Assembly: GCA_030844895.1 (NCBI GenBank)
Contig: CM061223.1
Location: forward strand, 33,451,435-33,515,434
Origin: Ambrosia x helenae
Taxonomy: Eukaryota; Streptophyta; Magnoliopsida; Asterales; Asteraceae
Direction: 5' to 3'
Length of the DNA: 64,000 bases
Positions 10,886-21,289 of the stretch are shown here, piece after piece (the first letter of the stretch is position 1; every line of letters begins with the position of its first letter). The notes below the pieces were generated by a model. The model was not told where the DNA came from and did not search any database. It was given only the letters and a program-made list of their open reading frames with translations. The translations under genes and the position numbers were made by a program.

Positions 10886-11670
10886 CCACACTATGTCATT
10901 TTTCATCATTTCACAAACCCTAAACGCCTCTAAACACTCTCTAGCAACTTTAATCACTGAGGAAGGAGTTTTTGCTCTTGTTTCCATAATCTAACCTACA
11001 AACATCTTCTAAACAAAGATCTAAGGTGTGTTCTTCATTCTAAATCATTTTTAAAGCATTTCAATTCGTTTTCATTAAACCCCAAGAGTCCAGATCTGAT
11101 TCAAACATGTTTTCATGGATAAAAACCTTCCTAATATCTTTCTAAACAAAACCTATTCATAAACAATGAGTTTTCATACAAATTAACATGTGTTAATGGC
11201 GTTTTATGTGGTGTTATGTATTGTTTGATGATTGATTGTTGTATAGATGTTATAACAATGATCTAGGACTGTTATTGATGATGATTTATGATTGAGATAG
11301 GTTACACTTGATTATTGATGATGTTTTGTTCATTTTGGGGATTTTGGGTTAGATCTAGGGCTTGTTCATGATGATAGTAATAAGGATATGATTGGGGGTT
11401 TCTTGTTCATGATAATCTAAGTATATTAAGTTGATTATTGATTGATTTTAGAAAGTTTCCTAATTGGGTAAAGATTGCATGCGTTTGATGTGACATCTCC
11501 ATAATTTGCTATTTTGGGTAACTTGTAAAACGGACGGATTTCGGGATAAAATTGGTAGGGATTTGTAGGAATATGTTAATGATAATTGAATGCTGTGATT
11601 GGTGATGTTTCGTGATGTTTTCGGACCGTTTAGATGCGTTTTGGTGCGTTTTATGAAGTTCTGCAGCAAA

Positions 11671-11803
11671 CGGTCGAACGTGGCTCAAACGGTCGAACGT
11701 GGCTCAAACGGTCGAACGTGGCTCAAAACGGTCGAACGTGGCTCAAACGGTCGAACGTGGCTCAAACGGTCGAACGTGGCCCAAACGGTCGAACGTGGAA
11801 ATG
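11671..11803 (+). repeat. 19-bp tandem array CGGTCGAACGTGGCTCAAA, seven copies
   Basis: Seven near-identical units, one with an extra A and one with CCC for CTC. Each carries CGAACGTGG; six carry ACGTGGC, the core of the plant ABA-response element. The unit contains the same GGTCGAACGTGG word found next to the TATA box upstream. The period is not a multiple of three, so it is not a protein repeat. Confidence 0.9.
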
Positions 11804-12344
11804 GGGAAAAACCACATTCGACCATCTAATGTCCGGAATGAGATTTTTGATGCAAACTAAGTGTTTTTATGCTTGAAACTTATGTGTTAACCTTATGTGC
11901 ATGACTAAGTGATGTAATGGGTCACCAACGGGATGTCAGGTCGGTCTGGAATGTCCGGTTAACGTTCAAACACACTTTAAACACATAGAGTCAAGATCTG
12001 GACAATCGGGGACTAGTTAGCCTTCGGGTTGGTAATCATCACACTTATGTAAACTCATTAATAGGTGGTTATTAGTCGGGAGTATCATACGCGGGTTGGA
12101 TCTCTAGTTATCAAGAAGACACACTCTAAGGTGAGTTTCACGGCCCCACTCTTTTACTGGTTTTACATTTTCGGGGGAGAAAACATGTTGTGTTCTTTAA
12201 ACGGGTGTCAAATGTGTTTTCATAAAAGGTGTGTCAACTATGTTTTTGAGTATTCATGTATTCACTACGTTTTGGGAGTATTCATTACGTTTGGGAGTAT
12301 TCATTTAGGTTCAAGGTATTAATTTATGTTCAGTATTATATGGC

Positions 12345-12510
12345 CTATGTGGTGGCAGTTCGTTAGCCGCGATGCGGTGGTTCGTTAGCCCCTATGTGGT
12401 AGTTCGTTAGCTATGATATAGTAGTTCGTTGACAATGGGATGGTAGTTCGTTAGCTATGATAAAGTAGTTCGTTGACCATGGGATGGTAGTTCGTTAACT
12501 GCGGTGGGTG
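12345..12510 (+). repeat. 22-bp tandem array (GTAGTTCGTTAGCTATGATATA)
   Basis: About seven diverged units with two alternating subtypes (TTCGTTAGCTATGATA and TTCGTTGACAATGGGATG). An expanded, cleaner version lies inverted in LTR B at 13655-13855. Confidence 0.85.
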
Positions 12511-12950
12511 ATGGCTCGTTTGGGAGGTTCGTTATGGAGTTCAAACGTTCAACGAGTGTCTTCATCGGTCGATTGTATCATGATATTCTTTCAAAAGTTC
12601 GTGAAACGTTTTACTTAAAAACCTGTGAACTCACCAGCATTATTTGCTGACGTCTTTTAGCATGTTTGTCTCAGGTCGCTAAGGTAGCAGCTATCGATAG
12701 GCGCACGGAGTCTCACGGCGTCTAGGACTCATTTGCATTTCATTTTGAGTAGTTCAGACTTCAGTTTTACATTTGAGTTGTAATAATACATTTTGCTTCC
12801 GCTGTGTTAGAACGGTTTTTGAGAACTTAATGGGCAATTTACGTTGTTTTCATATCATTTAGTTGTCGTTTATTGTGACCGTTGACTTGGATCCTGGTGT
12901 GTCACGCGCCTCGCGGTAAAACCCCGCATGTGGAATTTGAGGGTGTGACA

Positions 12951-13212
12951 AATCTAATCGACATGCACACGACAACCCACAACTCGTGAAAAGCTGGTGA
13001 CCACAACTCTTTCTTCTTTCCCTCAACTTTTCTATATTTTTTAACTCAGTTAGAAACAACTCGATCACTGCATGGGAAATTTTTACCGAGTAGGTCCTCA
13101 AAAATCGACATGTCTTGGTGCACCTTTTTCACCGACAGGCTCTCTTCAAACGAGTGGTTTATTGCTATCTGTTGTGACGTTATCACATCATCTACAATCA
13201 TCACAAGTTTGT
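12951..13212 (-). pseudogene. MULE exon with SWIM zinc finger
   Basis: Isolated between two solo LTRs. The minus strand reads INHSFEESLSVKKVHQDMS, then KISHAVIELFLTELKNIEKL and SCGHQLFTSCGLSCACRLD. The last block fits the SWIM pattern CxH/C...GLPCAC of plant MULE transposases (C-G-x-Q-L-x-T-x-x-G-L-S-C-A-C), which follows the DDE domain. It is therefore the missing piece between the transposase exons (16422-17580) and the linker exon (9962-10307). A one- or two-base frame change separates the first block from the rest. Confidence 0.65.
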
Positions 13213-13654
13213 TGTCACACCCTCAAATTCCACATGCGGGGTTTTACTGCGAGGCGTGTGACACACTAGGATCCAAGTCAACGGTCACAGTAAACGACAA
13301 CTAAATGATATGAAAACAACGTAAATTGCCCATTAAGTTTTCAAAACCGTTCTAACACAGCGGAAGCAAAATGAATTATTACAACTCAAAAGTAAAACTC
13401 AAGTCTGAACTACTCAAAATAAAATGAAAATGAGTCCTAGACGCCGTGAGACTCCGTGCGCCTATCGATAGCTGCTACCTTAGCGACCTGAGACAAACAT
13501 GCTAAAAGACGTCAGCAAATAATGCTGGTGAGTTCACAGGTTTTTAAGTAAAACGTTTCACGAACTTTTGAAAGACTATCATGATGCTACCGACTGATGA
13601 AAACACTCGTTAAACGTTTGAACTCCATAACGAACCTCCCGAACAAATTATCGC

Positions 13655-13855
13655 CCACCGCGGTTAACAAACTACCATCCCATGGTCAACGAACTACTAT
13701 ATCATAGCTAACGAACTACCATCCCATGGTCAACGAACTACTATATCATAGCTAACGAACTACCATCCCATGGTCAACGAACTACTATATCATAGCTAAC
13801 GAACTACCACATAGGGGCTAACGAACTACCGCATCGCGGCTAACGAACTGCCACA
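13655..13855 (-). repeat. 44-bp dimeric tandem array in LTR B
   Basis: Three clean copies of a 44-bp dimer (CTACCATCCCATGGTCAACG + AACTACTATATCATAGCTAA) plus diverged flanking units. Homologous to 12345-12510 but expanded. Confidence 0.85.
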
Positions 13856-13899
13856 ACATAGGCCATATGATACTGAACATAAATGAATACCTTGAACCC

Positions 13900-13995
13900 A
13901 AGTGAATACTCCCCAAATGTATTGAATACTCCCAAACGTAATGAATACTCCCAAACGTAATGAATACTCCCAAAACGTAGTGAATACATGAATAC
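13900..13995 (-). repeat. 19-bp tandem array (GAATACTCCCAAACGTAAT)
   Basis: Four to five units. LTR A has a shorter version at about 12245-12305 (GGGAGTATTCATTACGTTT). Confidence 0.85.
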
Positions 13996-14700
13996 CCGAA
14001 AACATAGTTGACACGCCTTTTATGAAAACACATTTGACACACATTTAAGGAAAGCAGCATGTTTTCTCCCCCGAAAATGTAAAACAAGTAAAATAGTGGG
14101 GCCATGAAACTCACCTTAATTTCCATGCTAAGCTAGCAAACAAAGCCTGAAACCTCGACCGACTTCCTCGTGCCCTAATTACCAACAAAGGACACCTTAA
14201 CAGTCTATCACACATAAGCCTAGCTTATTGACCGCTCAAACGATAGTCTATCCGACTGTCTAGACTCGTGTGTACCAACACGAGTCTCAATACGTTTCAA
14301 TTTGACGAACCGATCGTGACTTATCTTAATTCTTGTATTACATAGAACCCAAGTTGCACACTTGTTACTATTTGTGTATAAACCATGTTGGACTAGTACC
14401 CCGAAACGTACAATTATCCTGAATCGTAGCTCGTCTCGTAAATCATATAAGTATATTTATTTTGTATAATTATATTTTAGAAGATGCTCTTTAAAGAAAA
14501 TATAAGTTTAGTTATTAAAATCAATTAATAACATTTGTCACTTTTTCCCAAATATTGTTTGAAAATCATCTTTATTGTTACAATTAGTTAGTCGTTGAAA
14601 ACATTTCGATTTTGTATATAATACACTTGTCCAAAACACTTAGGGGAATTCATATATAGAAATAATAGCAGTTCGTTACGCTTTGATTTTATAAAAATTT

Positions 14701-14751
14701 GGGCAGAGTTTCCTTTGTTTTTGTACAAACCAGACAACACCCGTTGTCCAC
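14701..14751 (-). repeat. Dispersed 50-bp motif, copy 3
   Basis: GGGCAGAGTTTCCTTTG to ACACCCGTTGTCCA on plus, the same motif as 624-674 and 9845-9894. Here it lies within solo LTR B. Confidence 0.6.
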
Positions 14752-15159
14752 AATTTTCCCAAAATCAACTTTCAACTACAATTCATCAAGTCCTTTTATC
14801 AACAATTCCGATTCACGAGACCATACGTTTCATCACCTATGTATACTTATTTATATATATAGCAATATATATATATATATATATAAAATATAGTCCAACA
14901 ATATAGTCCAATGTGATTTAGTCCGGTGTTCAATATAAGTTACGTCCAATTAACCATTTACTAAATCGTACGATATATAATTTAGTTACCGGTTATTATT
15001 ATTATTCGGTCCGTTCGCGAGTCAAAACTATTTCCTCAATATCAATATATTTATAAATATATAATATTCATAAATATATAATATTTACAAATATTCAATA
15101 TTTATAAATATATAATATCTACAACTAAAGTAATCGTAACACGAATATAAGGTATACCG

Positions 15160-16060
15160 AATCAGACGCGCGTAACCCGAAATCTGACCCGCGAGAGGGT
15201 TGAACAGATCTGACCCGAGCCAATCATAACCGCGACTGAAACCCGAATCGAACACGAAGGACTATCACGACAAGAAACCACAGCGAACCGAAAACAAATC
15301 CACCATAACCAGCACGCATCCAGTTTAAAACCCAATCTGAACCCATGTTGACCTGAGAACCGAACCAGATCTGACCAAACTCGACTAAAACCCACTGATC
15401 TTGACCCGAGCACAAAACCCATCTACACCGAACCGAAAACCAGCCGAACCATCACCACCCAATCTTGTCGTACCCGGTGACCAAACCACCCGAGACCACC
15501 GGATCTGTTACCACAACCACCGAAAACAACCACCGCCATCTGCCCCTTCACGACACCAAAATAAATCAGCCGCCCCTGCCAACAAGCCACCAAAAACCAC
15601 CGTTCAAAACCTCCTCAGTCCTCCAGATCGTGCAACAACCGGACAGAAAAAGAACTCCATCGGCCACCAAAAGAAACCCGACAAGCCATCCTTGAACCAC
15701 CATTGTTGAACCCCCGTCTTCCACCACTGATAGCTTGAATCACCACCAAAAACCTTATAACCTACACCCATAACCTGGCCTTAATCCAATCTGCAGGTCC
15801 AAAGCCATCAAGACCCATCTACTACCACAAACCCGACCCGTTTCTGCTTGTTCTTGGGACCCAGGACCTGCGCCGCCACCACCCAAGCTTGGTGGTGGCC
15901 GATTGTCGTTGTCGCCGGGACGAGAGGGGGTATTATTGGGGAGGAGAGGCAGAGATCGAAGAGAAAGAGAGACTGCTGGTTTAGAGAGAGAGTATAGAGA
16001 GAGAGAGAGAAATCGTGAGGTTAGAGAGAGAGGGAGACTAGGGTTTGTGTGTAGGAGGAG
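15160..16060 (-). other. GC-rich leader-like part of LTR B
   Basis: Locally GC-rich. The minus strand has a CT-repeat leader (15975-16030), then proline/arginine-rich open stretches such as CGGCGACAACGACAATCGGC. It looks like a plant 5' leader plus start of a coding region, but no frame matches a family I know and stops are frequent. It may be a captured gene fragment or LTR-native sequence. Confidence 0.3.
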
Positions 16061-16845
16061 AATGAGAATAAGATGAATTTATAGTTAGGGTTATTAAGAA
16101 GGTGCACATCACGTAACGAACCCGTTTAAACGAAATACGACTCGGTTTTATTTTACAGTTCATAAAAATAATAAATAAAGCATGTCGGAAATGTTCGATT
16201 TTGAAAACGTAACAAAACCGTGAAATTTTAAAATATAATGTTTATTATTCCGCGCGTGCATTCGAAACACGCGTTTAAAACACGTTATAAGATTTGACCA
16301 CGGTTTCCTTTGTTAAAACGATCAGGTAACTTCTGAAACATAATAATTAACAATATTTATAATAAATAATTATCTAAAACCACATTGGTATCGGTCGGAA
16401 GTTGCCGGTTGTCACATTTGTGGAGCGAGTTGTTAGGCCCCTTAATGTGCATCTTAAACCTTGAATGCTAGCTCTCAGCTCCGTTGGTCATATACTGACC
16501 AAAGTTGTAGTTTGTGTTTGTCCATGCAGAAACAAACCTTTCTTTATAGTCACTGAGCCAGACACTTTCTAAATATTCAAAAACATCGGTACAAAATAGA
16601 ACAAAGATATTGTTAATGTGTGTATGCATGTGTTTTAAACTAAATTAATATAATATGTACCAGATCGTTTGTCCTGACATAGTCGTCTGTAGAGTCGGTC
16701 TAGCCAGTGCTTGTAAAATTCCAGAGATGAAGATTTACAGACTCCCTTAAAAGATTTCACAAATATTTTCTCGTCTTCATCTACAAATGCTTGCCTGCAA
16801 TGCTTTAATATATTTCGTTGAATGTGCCACTTGCATAATAATAAT

Positions 16846-16855
16846 AATATTAATG

Positions 16856-16891
<36 letters not shown>

Positions 16892-16892
16892 T
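16846..16892. repeat. (TAA)n microsatellite inside the MULE transposase region
   Basis: About 14 TAA/AAT units with one TAATGA interruption, splitting the conserved histidine region of the transposase. Confidence 0.85.
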
Positions 16893-17296
16893 GTATTTCC
16901 TGCATAACAACTTCGAAGCTGCTGGGATACTATGTCGCATGCATTCATCAACGCTTTCTCACAATCAGTTATTATAGCACGGGGCTCCGTACTATCTTCT
17001 AGCAACTCTTTGAGCCTCTGTAGCACCCATAGGTAGTTATCCTTTTTTTCACGGGAGATAAATGCATGAGTGACACAAAACGACTTGGATGTTGATGTCA
17101 TACCCACAACTTGAACAAAATGAAGTTTATGCTCGTTTGTTTTGTAGGTCGCATCAATCATCAGCACATGCGGGAATGCACGTCACAATATGTGCGAGGT
17201 GAGATGAACAAACAAAATATCCTCTATCGCATTTTTCGAGGGATTCTGCCGGGTGAAGTAAACAATTTTTTTCTCAACCAATGTGCTTTCGAGTGC

Positions 17297-17300
17297 CTGC

Positions 17301-17352
<52 letters not shown>

Positions 17353-17363
17353 TATAATAATAC
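17297..17363 (-). repeat. TTA-microsatellite intron of the MULE gene
   Basis: Minus-strand donor GTATTA (17363) and acceptor TTATGCAG (ending at 17297). The 67-bp intron is almost pure (TTA)n. It joins TQMQ to ALESTLVEKK, which is continuous in the family. Confidence 0.6.
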
Positions 17364-17364
17364 C

Positions 17365-17580
17365 TGCATTTGAGTCTTGCTGCCGTATAACAAATGTTTA
17401 ACCTTGGTTATTGTGTTATGTATGTCTCGTAAAATGCAGGGACTATCCGGGTTTTGTTTTCTCAGACGGCCGAATGTATGTGTGCTAACGTAACGTTTTG
17501 AAAATAAAGCGTATCCACCAACTTTATCTCACTCGGACCCAACCGCCTAGCATACACGTGACCCTCGATATGTTGGAAAG
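17365..17580 (-). pseudogene. MULE N-terminal region (HNHE segment)
   Basis: Minus strand reads HNHRPFQHIEGHVYARRLGPSE, then IKLVDTLYFQNV and a stop-containing stretch ending AARLKCR/TQMQ at 17364. The HNH(E/R)...EGHAYARRL block is the conserved segment upstream of the DDE domain in MULE/FAR1-type proteins. Two in-frame stops are seen. The FAR1-type zinc finger expected further upstream is missing: the Harbinger element lies there and I could not find it beyond 19746. Confidence 0.6.
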
Positions 17581-17975
17581 GTCTGTGATTATGTGTTTGG
17601 TTCTTGAAATGGATACCTTACCCACATGGACCAACCCAAACACGCCCCCTCCCTAAGGGTGGACGGAGTGGTCACCCTAAGGTACCCTAACAACTTCAAA
17701 TCCTGGGCCGCCATATCAGAGTTGTTAAATACTACCCTAACACTACGCACTACCCTAACAGATTTTTTATTATATTTTAATTAAATAAATTATACATTAC
17801 AGTAAATAAATAAATAAAAATAAATTAAATTTCAATTTTAATAAAACATATACTAATACAGGAAAAGAAATAGATAATTAAATTTAATTGTCACTAGTCC
17901 TCATTGTTGTTCGCATTTGGGTGTGGTAGATTTAGAGATACAAGGTGTTCCACGAGATCAAATCTAATGGATCCC

Positions 17976-18914
17976 TTATCCCATATTTCGCATCTCTCTG
18001 AGAAGATTCACGTCAAAGGTTGGCTTGACCGGTGGATCCCTTATGTGGAACGGGAGTATTGCTCTTCCTTGGTCCTTTAAGATCATGTTGTGTAATAATA
18101 TGCACATATACACAATTCCCATAATCTTGCCTACAATGTGAAATATTGGACATTTTATGAGAAAATTAATGTCATTGTTCGATCCGGGTGGACCACAAAA
18201 TGCATGCCAATACCACAAATCTTTGCAAGGCAACCCCCTCAAACATCACTGTCAGGTCTTGGTGATCACCTCTCATGTACTGATCTCGAAACTTCATAGG
18301 ACACGCTCTCGAAACAAAATGTATACAATCAATGCTACTAGGCATACCATGAAAATGATATTTCTCGTCATGTACCTCGTACAAACGTGCAGTGTTGTGG
18401 CTTGTCTGCGTAAGAACTCTTCACCATATAACTTAATTATTGTGTTACAAAAATATGGCAGAGTTGTACATGAAACTCGTCAAGACATACATACATATTC
18501 AATGTAATCGTTAGGAGGATTACCCATTGCGAGTTATTTAATAGCAGATGTGCACCTTTGTAACGTCATAAAACTACTTTTATACCGCGCATGAAGTCCC
18601 TCTTGAAGATCATACATATTTTGCTTCAAATATCACCTAATTTCTTTAAAATAAATGTTTTATGATATGATTCCTTTTTTAAACGTTTCTTCGTTGTACT
18701 TGGGGTTGTAGATTAAATAATCTTGCATTAAAACTTTGTGACCTTTTTAAGGATCATGTTCCACATATATTTTGGTAGATGTTGTAGTGTCTTACTCTAC
18801 AACTCGTGAGACAATATCTGTCACTAATTCTAACCTACTATTTGTTAAGAATGTATCATCGTCATCATCGATCGCTAGAATGAGTACTCCAAGATAGTCT
18901 GCCTCGTCATCCAT
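17976..18914 (-). pseudogene. PIF/Harbinger transposase (DDE, ALP1-like), broken
   Basis: Starts at an ATG (18914) with MDDEADYLGVLILAIDDDD. Diverged FMTLQRCTSAIK-like sequence follows, then GMPSSIDCIHFVSRACPMKF (first catalytic Asp), MRGDHQDLTVMFEGVALQ, and DLWYWHAFCGPPGSNNDINF (second Asp). After an apparent internal deletion it resumes at the C-terminal CILLHNMILKDQGRA. The blocks SIDCxHW, LWxWHAFFGxPGSNNDIN and xLHNMIxxD are diagnostic of plant Harbinger transposases. Several stops, a frameshift between 18384 and 18242, and the deletion of the segment between the second Asp and LHNMI make it non-functional. Confidence 0.8.
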
Positions 18915-19148
18915 TGTTTTTTTTATGATGATATTTAGCGATAAAAAAGAAAAGATTTTGTGAACTGGTGAAAGTTGTATGGATTTTAAATTGAAAAACG
19001 TGTAAATGGTGAGGGTTTAATGAATTTTGGTGAAATGGATGGTATTTATATGGAAATGAAAAACTTCTTTTTTTTTTCTTTTAAATCTGCAACGATACAA
19101 AATACGGCCCTTGCACCAACCATCTCATTTGGTTACTCCTACCCAACT

Positions 19149-19355
19149 AGGGATGACAAAAAAACCTGAACCCTATGGGTATACCCGAAATATTTGGGAC
19201 GGGTATACCCGATACCCGATGGGTACGGATCCGGGTTTGGGTTTTAAATTTTATTTTTTTCGGGTTCGGGTATGGTATATAGCGATACTCGACCCGAGTA
19301 CCTCATATATGGATATCCGATTACCCGCAAAAATACCCGATATAGTTTATTTGTA

Positions 19356-19387
<32 letters not shown>

Positions 19388-19708
19388 AGTATATGTCCAT
19401 CTATTTGTATTTCTAAAATATCATTTCCTTATATTTAATGTTTACAAACTTCCCCAAATCCCATAATTTACTATCATATTAGAATGAAACGTCAAAACTT
19501 TATGGGTATTTTCTACTAGAAATCCTAACGGATATTTTTTTTAACAAAATAACGTGTATACCCTTTACCCGTGAGTATGCCCAATATCCGACGGGTAATT
19601 ACCAGACAATACCCAACGGGTATCAGGTCAGGTTTGGTATTCGGTTTTATAAACGGGTACGGATTTGGTAATACCAATACCCTACCCGAACCTGACCTAT
19701 TGCTACCT
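19149..19708. mobile_element. Non-autonomous element rich in GGGTACCCG words (hAT-like)
   Basis: Starts AGGGATGACAAAAAAACCTG and ends CCTGACCTATTGCTACCT, so the two ends are imperfect inverted repeats. Between them are many ACCCGA / TCGGGTA words in both orientations and a (TA)n tract (19358-19384). The flanks CTACCCAAC and CTACCTCTT could be a worn 8-9 bp target duplication. The pattern matches a common plant non-autonomous element I associate with hAT, without certainty. Confidence 0.5.
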
Positions 19709-19749
19709 TCTACCTCTTAAGGTACTCCACCTTCATACCCTCACCCTAA

Positions 19750-21289
19750 AACTTTGTAATTTTTGTAAGTAATTTATTAGATATTTCCAGAAACGAAAGT
19801 AATATACTTGGAGGCCTATAGGGTAGTTACATGCTTTTCTAGGGCCCGTGGGTCCCATTTGTATGGAGGAGGATAATTATAAATCAGTCAGCACAAGGGA
19901 TGAGGGATTTTAATAGACCTATGATCTGGACATTAAAAAAATCCATGTTTACAAAAGTAATATATCCCTTTTCGTATCTGTAACTATATCTACATCTATA
20001 ATAAAACCATTTAGGTAGGGATATATGTCACTTGATGATGCTATTCTTACTCTTAAGTTTCTAACCCAATATTTATTAATTTATAATTTTTATCTTTATA
20101 TTTATTATTAGTTTACTATATAATAAATAAAAATCTTATGATTATTTTAGTTTTCTCTCATATGAAATAATGATATTAAATCATAATTTCACATTTATCT
20201 TTTATTTATTTTCTTTGCTCATTCTTTTTATATTTTTGCTTATTAAAAATTATTTACTATTTTATTAATCCAAGTACCTCATGTAACATTAAATTTTCTA
20301 GCCTAATAATAAATAACTAAAACATGTTATAATGCATGTGATAACAAGTGTATAATGAATTCTTTACAGTAAATAAAACGGTAGATAGGAGTTCTATTTC
20401 CGTCCATATAGCAGAATATTTAGCCCAATTATTGTTTTCCCTTTCTATTGATGAGGATTAGCCTATTTATGACCGTTTTAAAAGGGTTGGTGATCGAGTT
20501 GACCATTTGATCGAACACTTCCATTCTGGGATTCGAGAAATGGGGCATGTGAGGGAAATTCATCGTATTGAGTTTTTTCAGCCTTTACCACACTATATCA
20601 TTTTAAATAGTAAATAGTGTTAAAACCAGTTGTTTCTAAAAGAGCTACACCTTCAAAACCAACGGCTCAATTACTCCCTGCAATGGTTAGTTCTGCATCT
20701 TTAATATAAATTATATTTCTTATTCACATGATTAAAATTGTTGTTTTCTCATACTATAGTACATTCATTTCTATGTTACATCATAACACACATTTTGTGA
20801 CTTAATATTAGGTTTCTCTATCCCGAAAAGCTTCCTGGATATAATCAAGTGTTATATATTTAAATAGTAATCGTTTAATACAAAAAAAAAATAATAATAA
20901 TAAGTTAGATTATGGTATGGGTCATACTTATTCATGAGTTTTGATGCCTACTTATAGTATAAGGGTATAACCGACCCTTCGGATACAAGTAATTTACTTT
21001 TCGTGATTTTAGGAACAAGCCTAAAGTAGTCTAAAGTGCTTCAATAAAAAATTATCATGTTAATTTACTTCTCAAGTAGTCTAAAGTATCATAGGAGGAA
21101 AGGGCACAAACCTAAAGTAGCGTAAAACTTTTTTTTCTGTTTTAATATTAATTAATTAAAACAAAATAAAACTAAACAAACATTAATTAATTAAATAAAA
21201 TAAAATAAACATAAATACAATAAAAAGAAATAACAAACATAATATAAAAAATAAAATTAATTCTCGTCCGACTCGAGTCCATCCATCTG
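19750..21289. other. AT-rich non-coding stretch
   Basis: No convincing coding frame. 19990-20010 (ATCTACATCTATAATAAAACC) resembles a Helitron 5' end, but I could not find a matching CTRR hairpin end. 21020-21130 has a repeated CCTAAAGTAGTC/GTCTAAAGT word. Confidence 0.4.

Larger units (their letters stand above)
10327..12950 (+). mobile_element. Solo LTR A, Ty3/gypsy type (2.6 kb)
   Basis: It starts TGTGACACCCGGCA and ends GGGTGTGACA (TG...CA termini) and is flanked on both sides by AATCT (10322-10326, 12951-12955). There is no internal domain, so this is a solo LTR left by recombination. It interrupts the MULE gene between its SWIM exon and the next exon. Contents in order: an (AC)n tract at 10483-10505, the GGTCGAA-rich promoter (10728-10885), a leader with CAAACCCTAAACGCC, a 19-bp tandem array (11671-11803), a 22-bp tandem array (12345-12510) and a 3' part homologous, inverted, to LTR B. 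The terminus sequence and a family resemblance to LTR H support the gypsy assignment. Confidence 0.85.
13213..16416 (-). mobile_element. Solo LTR B, Ty3/gypsy type (3.2 kb)
   Basis: Minus orientation: starts TGTGACAACCGGCAACTTCC at 16416 and ends GAGGGTGTGACA at 13213, flanked by TTTGT on both sides (13208-13212, 16417-16421). Its 3' portion (13213-14125) is homologous to the 3' portion of LTR A in inverted orientation. The 5' halves do not align by eye. It carries TATA-like CTATAAATTC on the minus strand near 16075-16085, followed by a CT-rich leader (GA repeats on plus, 15975-16030), a GC-rich segment (15160-15960), and the third copy of the dispersed 50-bp motif. Confidence 0.85.
16422..17364 (-). 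pseudogene. MULE transposase (DDE domain) exons
   Basis: Minus strand from an acceptor at 17297: ALESTLVEKKIVYFTRQNPS, then VLMIDATYKTNEHKL (first catalytic Asp in 'IDATYKTN'), VVGMTSTSKSFCVTHAFISR, YLWVLQRLKELL and RAIITDCEKALMNAC (second Asp). After a (TTA)n interruption comes CKWHIQRNILKHC, followed by the donor at 16660. The next exon (16568-16422) gives YKERFVSAWTNTNYNFG. These are the signature blocks of the MULE transposase domain. A TGA precedes AFPHVLMID. The (TTA)n at 16846-16892 splits the conserved LCxWH motif with no clean GT-AG border, so it is either a decayed intron or a microsatellite expansion. LTR B inserted directly downstream. Confidence 0.75.
17657..19746 (-). mobile_element. 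PIF/Harbinger element, degenerate
   Basis: Flanked by TAA on both sides (17654-17656, 19747-19749), the usual Harbinger target. The termini are only imperfectly inverted (GGGTGGACGGAGTGG left; GGGTGAGGGTATGAAGG as complement of the right end). It contains a minus-strand transposase pseudogene and a nested hAT-like element. The boundaries rest on the TAA pair and weak inverted ends. Confidence 0.55.

Noticed and set aside
11599..11876. Repeat protein encoded by the 19-bp array
   Set aside because: The period is not divisible by three, all frames give similar peptides, and the array lies in a solo LTR.
15401..15709. Host proline-rich gene in LTR B
   Set aside because: Short frame in a GC-rich part of a solo LTR, no family resemblance, overlapping frames equally open.
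16846..17401. Poly-Tyr, poly-Leu or poly-Asn protein segments
   Set aside because: They are translations of (TAA)n microsatellites lying in intronic or interrupting positions.
19990..21020. Helitron
   Set aside because: Only a weak 5'-end resemblance; no CTRR terminus with hairpin, no Rep/helicase motif.
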